A model generated the notes under the pieces. It was not told the origin of the DNA and did not search any database. It saw only the letters and a program-made list of their open reading frames with translations. Source: Cavenderia fasciculata (Eukaryota > Evosea > Eumycetozoa > Acytosteliales > Cavenderiaceae). Taken from it: a stretch of DNA of 64,000 nt. Within the stretch, counting starts at the first letter, position 1, and the number at the start of each line of letters is the position of its first letter. Below are positions 34,270 through 45,392 of the stretch, one piece after another. The DNA is taken from NCBI RefSeq assembly GCF_000203815.1, contig NW_004457729.1, forward strand, positions 1,488,674 to 1,552,673, read 5' to 3'. Made by a program: the position numbers and the translations under genes.

Positions 34270-37133
34270 ATGAACTTTAACGATTGCGAACTATTACCTA
34301 CAAACCTTTCAATACTTATCGACGCAATCTCTACACAACAAGACAGAATGGATCATACTAGTAATAACAACAACAATAATAATAATAATAACGACGATAA
34401 TAATAATAATAATAACGGAAACAATACAAATCGTGAAAACAATAGCAACAACAATAATAATAATAATAATAACAAGGACAAGAAGGATACAGAGAACAAC
34501 AATCTAGAAAATACTAGTAATAATAATAATAATAATAGTAATACCGTTCCACTCAATATAGCATTGACTCAATTCGATATAAATAATAATAATAGCATTT
34601 TACATTTGGAGAGTAAGTTACTAGTGTAAAAAGAGAAGAGAAGAGAAAAGAATAGAGTACTAATCTATTATAATCATTTAATTATTTATTATATTTATCC
34701 TTTTTAGATAAAAAACATCACAATCATCATAATCATCATCATCTTCATCACCTACACCCAAATAATAATTCATTAAAAGATTATGAGATATCAAAGTTAC
34801 CATTGAGAAAGAGACATTTGGTACCAGACAGTGCATATTATAATATTCACCAATGTCTTGCATCTCCTCAATCACCTCCAACACCCAAACAGTCACCATC
34901 TCTATTCAGCTCAAATTCTTCACTTAAACTAGAGGTTTCAGATAATTATTCTGAACAACGTGTTCCTTCACCAAACAGAAGCAATTCATCTTCTGCTCCT
35001 GTTCAAAAATCTACAACAGAAGAAGATGATGTTGATGTTGGAGGAATTGATGAAGAACAATCATCTACAAATAATAATAACAACAATGATATAAATAATA
35101 ATATCAATAATACAATAACAACACCAACTGTTGTTTCGAATACTTCCTCTTCCACTTCTACTACTACTACGACAACTATTAGTACTACTCATAATAATAG
35201 TCACAAGGTTCATAAACATCATCATCATCATCATCACCATCATCATGATCATGAAAAGAAAGAAAAGGATAAAGAAAGAGAAAAGGAAAAAGAAAGAGAT
35301 AGTAGAGAAAGAGAAAGGGAAAGAGAAAGAGAAAGTAGAGAAAGAGAAAAGGAGAGAGAAAAAGAAAGAGAAAGAGAAAGTAGAGAAAGAGAAAGAGAAA
35401 GAGAAAAAGAAAAAGAAAGAGAAAGTAGAGAGAGAGAAAGTAAAGAAAGAGAAAAGGAGAGAGAAAAGGAAAAAGAAAAAGTTGAAATATACTTTAAAGA
35501 GCCTTTAGTTAAAGTAGAAAGTGATCAAGAAGTAGAAATTGATATTATGGATGATGAAGATATCAAACACCCAAAACATCGACATTCAGCAATGAAATTG
35601 GAGAAAAAGAGATCCAAGACACACAAAAAGGATCATGGTCACATTGAAAAGAAACAAAAGAGTCACCATACTGATAGTAGTGGAGAAGAAATATTCCACA
35701 GTTCAATGGATGAAGCAAGTAGTAGTGAGTCTGACAATGATGATGCCTCAGACTATGACAACAAACTCTATTGTATCTGTAGAAAAAAGTACGACTCTAA
35801 TTCTTTTATGATTGCATGCGACAAGTGCGATGAATGGTATCATGGAGCATGTGTCAATGTTTCAGAAAAGGATGCAAAAAGAATAGACAAGTATGTTTGT
35901 GCAAAATGTTGTCTTAAAAAGGAAAAAGAATTAAAGGCTTCAATATCATCATCCTCCTCTTCAAGTCTACCACCATTGTCAACAATCAACAACAATAATA
36001 TCAACAATAATATCAAACCAATTCAAATTTTATTAAAAGATTTACCAATTCAACCTCAATCACCAAGATTATCACCAAAATCACCAAAACCCTCTTCACC
36101 TGTTTTAGATAGCACATCTAAAGCTGAATTAAATACCACCACTGTTGCTGGTCCAACTGCTAGCACTGCCGCCTCTTTCTCATCAACCACCACCACCACC
36201 ACAATCATTATGACTTCATCCATTCTCAATTCTAGCAAGTCACCAATAACCAAATCCTCCTCCTCCCCCTCTTCGACACTTAAATGTGCTTACAGTAAAT
36301 GCAACAATACCGTTACTTTGGGTTCATCCAAGTATTGTAGCAGAGAATGTGGACTTGGAAATGCCAAGGAAGTTCTCAAAAATAATCCATCGGTCCTTCA
36401 AAAATCAATCATACAATCACCCAATTCACCACCTTCTACCCAGCCAACACAACCAACAACTCCTTCCAAAATAACTACTCCCTCTATACCAACAGCTCCA
36501 CCTCCTACTGCTTCTGCCGCGGTTGCCTCTGCAGCTGTTACTCCTCCAACAAATGACAGCACACAGCAACTCTTATCAACCTCTAATGGCGATGATTTTT
36601 CAAGACTTCAACACATCACCACCAAGAGGGCCGAGATTGAGCAGAAACTGAAGCGATTGGAAATGAAAAGTACCGAATTTGAGAAAACTGTTCAAATGAC
36701 AAAGTTTAAGATTCAATCAACCACCTTTTTAAATAATGAAGCATTGTATAATAATAATAATAATAGTAATGATAATAATCAACAACAACAAAACAATCAA
36801 AATAATCACAATAGTAATGGAAGTGCTCCTAATACACTGCCTTGTAGTTATCCAAATAAGGAATCTTCTACAGGCATATGTGGAATTTTAAATTGTACAG
36901 AACATCAAAATTGGGAAAAACGGGAAAGAGAATCATTTTTAAAGAAACAAAATATTTATGTATGTCATAAAAAAAAAAACAAATACCAAAGATTTATTAA
37001 TTTATTTATATTTATATTAATATTTCTCTCTCTCTTTTAGACAAAAGCACTTAGGGATATGGCTTTAGAAGAAAAACAAATAAGGCAAAGAATAGCAAGA
37101 AGAAACAAGATTGCAAATTTGGCACCAAATTAA
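34270..37133 (+). CDS. PHD-finger COMPASS subunit, Spp1/CFP1 (CXXC1) type
   Basis: Exons 34270-34612, 34708-36959 and 37041-37133 give 895 residues. After Asn- and His-rich stretches comes a long RE/EK block (about residues 290-390) likely to form a single charged helix. Next is a PHD finger (LYCICRKKYDSNSFMIACD, CDEWYHGACVNV, CAKCC). Downstream is a second Cys cluster, CAYSKCNNTV then SKYCSRECG, a coiled coil (RAEIEQKLKRLEMKSTEFEK) and a C-terminal CSYPNKESSTGICGILNC with EHQNWEKRE. PHD plus this C-terminal Cys/His region is the layout of Spp1/CFP1, which reads H3K4 methylation for SET1/COMPASS. No CpG-binding CXXC finger is visible, so it is closer to Spp1 than to animal CXXC1. The function is inferred from the family. 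Confidence 0.78.
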
Positions 37134-37263
37134 TTAATTAATATCCTACAACAACGACCCTTTAGCAAACATATTTATATAAATATATAACAAAAACTGT
37201 GTGATACTTTTTTAATCAAAAACACAAATCTAAAATATGTTTTATAGTTTTTATTTATTTTTT

Positions 37264-40200
37264 TTATAAATTAATATTATAAATAATATTGCACTCTGAT
37301 ACCAAGCGATCAACGATTGACTTTTCAGATGGTGCCAAAGTTTGTGACTTTATGGATTTTACAAACTCGACCATTGACTTTTGAACTACTTGTAAAACTG
37401 GTAATAATTCCTTTGATTTAAATATTTCAATACAAATACTTGTAATACCAACAATATTCTTTTCTTTTTTCATTATTTCTAAAAAATATAAATGTTAGAA
37501 ATAAAGAAACAATATATATTATCTTTTTATATTTTTATATTTACCTTTAAGAATTGAAATAATTTCCAATAATAATTTTCCATTTCCATTTAAGTGAATA
37601 AATTTCAAACCAAGACCAAAATATTCTGGTTCAGAGTTTATAGTTTGATAAAGATAATGAGAAAGTACCAATGGTAAAGCCTTCTTTTCACTTAGTTCAC
37701 TTGGTAATTCTTCCCATTCGTCGTTTCTTCTATTGTCAAATGTTGAATAAATGAATTTCAATAAATAATTTAATGATAATAAATTATTTTTAATATTTTC
37801 TAATGATGATGTCTAAAAAGAAGAAGAGGAAGAAGAAGAAAGAAGTTAGTAAAATAGTAATAATAATACATAAGATTTCGTCTTTTTGCTTACTAATTGA
37901 TTTACAAGAGTAGTTGAAATTGGATTTAAAAGATCGATAATGGTTATGGAGGGTCTAAGATTATTTGTATTTCTACAAATTCTTTCCATGATCATTTCCT
38001 TTTCTTTTGGTGATTTTTTCAGTGTTGTTGGTTTAATTTCAACAACATCCATTTTGTCTTGTTCCTCTTCATCTTCTTGTGGTTTTTCTTCTTCTTTTTC
38101 TTGTTCAGTTGTTGATAAAACAATTGCAATACTAAATGCAAGATAATTACCCAAACCAATTTCATCTCTCTTGCAATGAACAATATCAAATAATATATCT
38201 AAAACATCATTTGAAACCTTTTCAGCTAAAATAAAAAAGAAAAAATTAATATCAACCAATCTAATTATAATTGTTTTTAGACTTACATCTACAAATTGCA
38301 ATTAAAGATCTAATCATTAACATTCCCATTTGATGGAAATAATATAATAAATTGATAGCTTCAATTTGAACATTCTTTGGTAGAGTAACAAATGGTCCAA
38401 ATATTTGACGTCCTTGAGGGAATTTTTCATTAGGTTTGGTAATTGTGAAAAAGAATGGTACCAATGCTGTTTGAATAGATTCAAATTGTGTCTTTTTTGT
38501 TTTATCTTTACCAAATGATGCTAAAATATTTATAATCATCTAAAAAAGAAAAAGAAACAATTAATTAACTTTTTTCTTTTATATTTTTTTTTTCTATTTT
38601 TTTCTTTTCTTACTAAACTAGTTGAAGGATCATTATTACCAAGTTTCCATAATAATTTTGGTAAAGAAGCAAGACCCCATTGAACGATATCTTTTAAAAC
38701 CTTGTCTTTAAAGTGGAGTATTGAATTCATATCGATTAATTGTTTGATAAAGTAGACACAAGACTTTTTACTGGTAGAGTTTGGATGACAAGCTTCATCA
38801 AACTTGATAAATGAACCAAGAATACTAGACATTCTATCCTTTGACATGGCTGGAAGTGTCAAAATGACAACCCACAACATCGAAGAAATGTGACTACGAA
38901 CCAATTGACCTTGTTGCATACGTTTATCTTCGGCAACCAATCCACCTTCCAAAGCATCTTCGATATAATCCAAATAACTGTTGAACCATTCTGGGAGGGG
39001 TGGTGGAGGGACACGTGCCGATGATTGGTAGTTTATAAATGCTGGTTGTTTGCTGACAAAATAGGTCATGATTTGGGTGATTGAACTGTTGAGTGAGGCA
39101 GACATGATCCATTCACGAGAGTCTGGGTTTGATGGAGACCCAACGACGAATGGGAATCTTGGAACAAAGTACTTTTCAAAGTCACGACGAATATTTGCAA
39201 TCTCTTTGTGATGTGCCATCAACTTTTCATAGTCTTCCAAACTAGCCAAGAGACGTACAAGAATATTCAAGAGTAATTGTTGGTCTTCCAAGATTGAATA
39301 ACTGATTGTCATGTTGGTTGGTGCCATTTCTACCCAACAATCTACTAAAACTGGCATGATTACTTGCAACATCAATAATCTCTCTTCAAACGATCTTAGT
39401 AATGTTGGTTTAAGTTGTACGATATCTGCAACTTCTGGTAGAGAAGAGGAAGAGTCTGCTTGGGTTGAACCACCATCAGACTTTTGTTGTTGATTAAGAT
39501 CTTCAGTACCTCTCTTTAACAACTTGATACCACCAGATGATGAGGTAGTTGTGAGGGTGGTGGATACACGACCTTCTGTAATATTGTTTTTGGTAAAGAG
39601 ATCTGGGATGGAGAGATGTTGAATGTAGGATGAAAAATCGGGTGGGATGGCAACGGCGGTGGTGCCTGGAGTCCATTGTTGGGCACGTGAAGCAGACGAT
39701 TCGATACGGTTCATAAGGTTGGCATAGGAATGGTCGACTGTTGGCACCAAGAGTTGAATCAACTTGAACATGGAACGAAGAATAAGGAGACGAGAGTTGA
39801 GAGCCAGTGTCTTTACAGAGACTGCCTTGTTGGGGGCTTTGTTGGCTTGTAAGAGTGTCATTGTCATTGAATTAGAGATAGTGACACGTTTCAAGAGATC
39901 CATATAGTTGGGAAGCATTTGAATGCATTGTTGAGTGATTTGTTGTGGATAGTGGTCCATCAACATTTCAAAGAGATGTAGAGCATCCATACGAATAGTG
40001 GTACGAAGATGTGTCATACCTGCACTGATATAAATGGTAAACAATGGGATAAAAGGTGTCATCATGACCGAATCGACCAATGGCAATAAATGAGGGATGA
40101 GGTTGTGTACTGCAGTTCTAACGTTTCGGTCGGTATCATTGACCACCTCGACCACACGATTCATAATGGCTGCAGTATGCATCGATACAATCACTGGATG

Positions 40201-40555
40201 TTGACGAATCAAATCTCTTAAACCTGTCACTGCCTCCTTTCTCACAGTGTCACTGTAATGTTTCATCTTGGTCAACAAATCCTTTAACGTCAAATTACGA
40301 TGATTTGTTAATTCATTCTCTTTATTATCTCCTAATGATTGTCCTGGTACATGTAATGCTAAAAACAAAAGAATTAAAGAGTTAGAACATACATCTCATC
40401 TATCATCTCTTTCTCTATCTCTATCTTTACATACTTTTCGATTTAAAGGTAGTAACTGTTAAATTTGGATTAAGAGGTGGTTTCTTTCCCAACTTTGGTT
40501 TCTTTCTTGTGAAATCCAATGATGGTTGACTTGTCTTTCTATTCTTTTGTCCCAT
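37264..40555 (-). CDS. tex10: IPI1/TEX10 ribosome-biogenesis protein
   Basis: Six exons: 40555-40435, 40358-38614, 38539-38287, 38225-37894, 37812-37545 and 37478-37264, together 977 residues. The basic N-terminus (MGQKNRKTSQPSLDFTRKKP) and the HEAT-like region (NLTLKDLLTKMKHYSDTVRK, EAVTGLRDLIRQHP, DRNVRTAVHNLIPHLLPLV) match IPI1/TEX10. That protein is part of the Rix1 complex, which matures pre-60S ribosomes in the nucleus. The rest is helical-repeat sequence as in the longer animal TEX10. An acidic insert (EQEKEEEKPQEDEEEQD) lies near residue 770. Convergent with the Spp1-like gene (130 bp apart) and divergent from RPA12. Confidence 0.82.
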
Positions 40556-40808
40556 TCTCTCTCTCTATATAGATATAAACAGAACTATATATATAGTATA
40601 GGGGATAAGATAGTGAGTGAGTGATAAGTCTGTCGGTAATTTCAAAAGGAGAGCAAAATGAGAGAGATAGATCAAATCTTTCGTTCGTTTTTAAAAAATT
40701 GTTTTTTTTTTTCATTATTGCTTTGTTTGTCGACTAGGGTCATCATCGTCCTTCTAAAGTACTTTAGATAATATATTATAAATATATCTAACACTATATA
40801 TAAAGACA
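40556..40808. promoter_or_regulatory. bidirectional promoter region of tex10 and rpa12
   Basis: 253 bp between two divergent start codons. Contains TATATATAG-type elements near both ends (40587-40600 and 40770-40802) and a long T run (40698-40712). Placement as a shared promoter is inferred from gene orientation only. Confidence 0.55.
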
Positions 40809-41853
40809 ATGGCAAAACGTAAAGAAGAAGAAGATACTGTTATGGACAGTGACAACAGTGAACAAGAAACAACAAAGAAGAGTTCAAAGAAGAACAAAGA
40901 TAAAAAGAAAGATATTAAAAAGAAAAAGGTAGACTCTTCTGAATCAGAACAAGAAGAAGATAGCCAAGATGAAAAGACTAAAAAGAAATCATCATCAAAG
41001 AAAGATAATAAGAAGGATAAAAAGAAAGATAGTAAAAAGAAAAAGGTAGAATCTTCTTCTGAATCTGAACAAGAAGAAGAGGAAAGTGAAGACGAAAAGA
41101 AGAAGAAATCATCAAAGAAAGATAATAAGAAAAATAAATCATCGTCGTCTGATGAGGAGGAAGAATCGGAACAAGAAAGTAAATCAACAAAGAAACAAAA
41201 GACATCTACTACATCTACCTCTACTACATCGACAACCACCTCTTCCAATTCACCTTGGAGTAAAGTTACCAACAATCAACAAACCAAAGCCAATTTTTGT
41301 CCAACTTGCAATTCATTGTTGAGTTATGTCAGCGAGTTTGCTACTAGAATCGATTGTCCAACTTGTTCATATACTGCTGATAAATCAAGTAAGTTGGACA
41401 ACAGACAAACAAACAAATATTCAAATTAATCCGTCAATTCTAATTAATCAAAATTTTATTATCAATTGTAGTTTTAAAAGGACAAAAAACAACATCAGTT
41501 AGTAATCTATTTAAGAAACCAAAAGCATTGGATGAAGAAGAAGCTGATCGTGGTGCAGTTGTAAGTATTCCATATATATTGATTGTTTCTGGATTTATTT
41601 ATGATTATTAATTTGGATTTCTTTTCTGATCTAAAGATTGATGAAAAATGTCCAGAATGTGGTCATGGAAAGATGTACTTTAAGACTGCTCAAACTAGAT
41701 CTGCTGATGAAGGTCAAACTATTTTCTATGATTGTATGAAGTGCTCGTATGTATCCATAATAATACTATTTATATTTATTACTCCTTTTTCTTTACTAAT
41801 CACATACATCCATTATTTTAAAAAATAGACATAAATTCTCTACCAACTCTTAA
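40809..41853 (+). CDS. rpa12: RNA polymerase I subunit RPA12 with long charged N-terminus
   Basis: Exons 40809-41388, 41472-41560, 41637-41746 and 41829-41853 give 267 residues. The C-terminal 125 residues are RPA12: first zinc ribbon CPTC...CPTC ([16 protein letters not shown]), then a TFIIS-type ribbon CPEC...CMKC with the RSADEG hairpin and the ending CSHKFSTNS. In the family this ribbon supports transcript cleavage by Pol I in the nucleolus. The first 140 residues are Lys- and Glu/Ser-rich with two direct repeats ([13 protein letters not shown] and [16 protein letters not shown]), unlike the usual 110-125 residue protein. The last exon codes for only eight residues, which the splice restores as HKFSTNS. 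Confidence 0.9.
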
Positions 41854-42056
41854 ATTCCTTCTTATTCTTTTATAATAATAATAAACTTTAAAAATTAATA
41901 TTTAATAATATATATAGTATATTATATGCCTAAATAATGTACAAATTGGTTTTATTTTCTTTCTTGTTTTGTTTCTTGTCTTGTTTCTTGTTGTTTTTTC
42001 TGTTTTACAAATTATCCACATATATGGATCGTCTACGTCTATTATTATTATTATAG

Positions 42057-42989
42057 TTAATATAATGAATGATCAGGAATGATTGCACCCAAACGAATAG
42101 AAATTAAATGAATGGCAAGACCACTTAAACATGGAATTGTCAAGTTATCGTCAATAAAGGAAGGATTGAGTAATTCAACCAAGGTGGCAGATAGAGCACC
42201 CCAAAATGCCAATTGTTCACCAAGGTTTGATCTCCAAAACAAAGCCAAACTAATTAAAAGACATACACCAAACATGGCAAGTGTTCCTTCCAATGATTTT
42301 TTTCCAAATATTTTAGTTCTTCCATAACTAATACCAACCAATGCAGCTGTAAAATCACCCAATATAAGGAATAATGTACTTGCAATTGCAATAATTGGAC
42401 TAAATAAATAAATAAAAATAATAATAATAATATTAGTTTTATAATATTCTTTTTTTTTTGTTTTATATATTTATATTTATATATTTTACCTAAAATAATA
42501 AATTGAAATGGTAGTACCCATTAAATAAAAGAGTACACCATTAAATGAATCACGTTCCTTTTCTCTCATGATTCCACTAAAACGATCCACATAAAACTTT
42601 TTGACGGCGGGTATATATAATCGCAAACATTCCCAAATGAAAAAGAGTATAGTGATGATACCCATCAGAGTATATGCGAATTGTCTTGTTATAAAAGTAG
42701 TATAATTGAGTCCGAGAAGATATATGATGGGGATGATCAATCCACTAAAGTGAAATCCTTTTCTTTTTAGTTCTTTGATGACTTTAGGAATCCTTTTCAC
42801 ACCGACACCCATTGCTCTCAGTAGAGCATACATTGTTTTTCTAGTTGTATTGTTTATAATCACCAATACCAGCATCAATACCATTAAAAATAATCCTAAC
42901 ATTTTCCATGGTAATCCTACACTTTGTGATTCTATTTGTTGTTGTTGTTGTTGTTCATCATATTGATGAATGCTTATTGGTTCTTCCAT
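42057..42989 (-). CDS. CTP-dependent lipid kinase (Dgk1/dolichol kinase superfamily)
   Basis: Exons 42989-42490 and 42399-42057 give 280 residues with a Gln-rich cytosolic start and about seven hydrophobic segments. Family marks: LKRKGFHFSGLIIPIIY, and GDFTAALVGISYGRTKIFGK followed by KSLEGTLAMFG, the conserved GD..A..vG..G..K......KSLEG pattern of CTP-using diacylglycerol and dolichol kinases. These ER enzymes phosphorylate lipid alcohols with CTP. The size fits yeast Dgk1 better than dolichol kinase, but the substrate cannot be told from the sequence. Convergent with rpa12, 203 bp apart. Confidence 0.72.
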
Positions 42990-43520
42990 ACTCGTATATG
43001 TCTATCTTTTTTACTATATAAGAATACTTTTTTTATATCTATATCTATCTCTTTTGTATCTGTATATGTAAATATATAAAAAGAAATGTACAATAAACTT
43101 GAAGTGTTAAATACTAAGTAGCATTGGAATACCAACAACCCCTTTTTATTATTTTTTAATTAAACCTGAGTCATCACCATCTTAAGGTTTTTTTGGGAGT
43201 TTTGTCCCGTTTTTCTTTTAATTTACGAGTCTGAAATGCCCACGAATCACTCGACACGATACTAATACTCTTCTTGTTGAAGATATACATATGATAGGTT
43301 TTATATATATATAAGATTTTCAAAAAGTTTTACTATTACATCTTATTTATTTTTTAGATTTTGTGGATGGAACAGTTTAAAAAAAAGAAATCGAATAGAT
43401 ATCTATCAATTTATCTGTCTGTGCTTTGAGGTTAGGGTTATAATAAAAGACGGGAACATTAATTAATTATTATTATTATATTTTAAAAATTATATATATT
43501 TTTTTTAATTAATTAATAAT
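42990..43520. other. intergenic, no gene seen
   Basis: AT-rich flank between the promoter side of the lipid kinase and the 3' end of eIF3i. No structure beyond TA runs at 43305 and 43490. Confidence 0.45.
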
Positions 43521-44745
43521 TTAGGCAGAGGTGGTGGTTGAGGCTTCCTCTTCTTCTGGTTGATCATAAACCAAATCTTGGTCAAATTCGAAATATGATG
43601 GATCGAAATGGTTAAGAATGACAAGACCTTCTTCTCCACCAGTTGCAAATCTAAAATAATAATAATAATAATAATAATAATTAGTTAATAATTAATTCTA
43701 TTGTATTATTGTCTTGATCAAATATATATATATATATAGTTTGTCTTACGTTTTTCCATCTGGAGTAAAAGCTATAGAGTGAACTGGACCAATGTGACCG
43801 AGCAAACCGCCCATTTCATCACCAAAGGCAATATGGAAAAATTTGACCTTGAATTGAGTGGAATCGACCAAAGTGGTTGTTACAGAATCGGCAGATTGAC
43901 CACCACCAAGTACGACATGTGGCTTGAGTGGAGAGATGGCACCAGCATTGACTGGACGACCAGTATCAAAAGTCTTTAATGGTTGGAGTGTTTTAGTATC
44001 ATATAACTATAAATAAATAAATAAAAGAAAATTGAGAAAAGGGAGTAAATATAAATATAAATGATCGTCAATCTTGTTTCCATTAATGATATATATATTT
44101 GACATACTCTAGCAGTACCATCCTTTGAACAAGTCAAAAACATAAGTCTGTGCTTCATCCAAGCAATCTTTGTAACCATCTTGGTATTATCAGTGATGTT
44201 CTTGACAGTCTCTTTTTCAATATCGTAGATTCTAACAACACCATCTTCACAAGCAGCAAAGATTTGCTTGTTCAATGGTCCCCATGAAGCTTGAGTAATC
44301 TTGCAGTTTGGTGATGGTAAAGTGTAAGCGTATGACACTAAACAAATCAAAATCAATATTAATATCATGCTATATATACTTGTCATCTTTTCTTTGTCAA
44401 AGTTTGATTGATTGATTTCATACACTTCTTTACACTTTCTGGGTCGAAATTATATACATGAATAGCAGCTTGAGCACCCATAATTTGATCAGTAACAACG
44501 AGGATTTGTCTACCACCTTGAGCAAACTCGATCCAACGAGCTGGAACCTCAAAACTGAGGGTCTCCATCTCTCTACCACTCTTTACTTCCCATACCTTGA
44601 CCTTTGAATCGGCTGAAGCAGTGATCAAGTATTTGGTATTTTCTATATAGATTTGATGATATATAAACTTGTATTAATTAACTTGTTCTCTCCTGCTGTC
44701 TGTCTGTCTCTGTTGAATCAATCACTGTATCTGTATCTCTGTCTA

Positions 44746-44812
<67 letters not shown>

Positions 44813-45184
44813 ATTTTGATACTTTACGGCAAACATCTAATGAATATACTACGGCACCGTGTGGATAGGTTCCGACTCTTTCACCAGTTGAAGTGTACCA
44901 CAATGATACCAACTTATCCTTTCCGGCAACAAATAAAAGGTCACCTTCACGGTTGAATTGAACGTGGGTAATTGGTCTTTCGTGTAAACGAAGATGTAAT
45001 GGTCTCTATATTATTATTTATAATTGTTGAGTTGAGAAATGTTTAAGATTCGAGTAATAATAGTAGTGATCATATGAATATATAATTGAAGAGATAGATA
45101 TCGTATTGTAATGAATGATGTATTGTATTAGTTGTATGATCTATCTCTGTTATATATTGTTTTAGAATAATTAATACTAACCAT
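43521..45184 (-). CDS. eif3i: translation initiation factor eIF3 subunit i (WD40)
   Basis: Exons 45184-45182 (ATG only), 45005-44828, 44642-44424, 44337-44108, 44006-43750 and 43650-43521 join to 338 residues, the normal length for eIF3i/TRIP-1. The start is M|RPLHLRLHERPITHVQFNR; WD repeats follow (NREGDLLFVAGKDKLVSLWY, YLITASADSKVKVWEV, MFLTCSKDGTARLYD, HSIAFTPDGKTFATGGEEG). Exon 5 holds the conserved HVVLGGGQSADSVTTT. The subunit sits in the eIF3 core on the 40S ribosome. The first intron begins GTTAGT right after the ATG. Intron 2 holds an (ATCT)n array. Confidence 0.9.
44746..44812. repeat. (ATCT)n microsatellite in an eIF3i intron
   Basis: About 16 tetranucleotide units between exons 2 and 3 of eIF3i. 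Confidence 0.95.
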
Positions 45185-45392
45185 TATATATAATTCAATC
45201 TAACTTGATATAAACTATTATAGTCTGCGTCTGACTTTGTATTGAGGTGCTACCTTCAAAAAATAGACAATCGTTTTTTTGGCAAAAAAATTCAAAAAAA
45301 ATTAACAAATTTGCGATCATCAAACAAAAGCGAAGGATTCCTTAATTGATATGATGGAGAGGGTTGAATTAAATTTCATTTTATTGGATTGA

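Noticed and set aside
37157-37169. Second CCCTTTAGCAAAC as a Class I RNA locus
   Set aside because: It lies in the 3' flank of the Spp1-like gene without a closing stem; 13-base matches are expected by chance in 64 kb of biased DNA.
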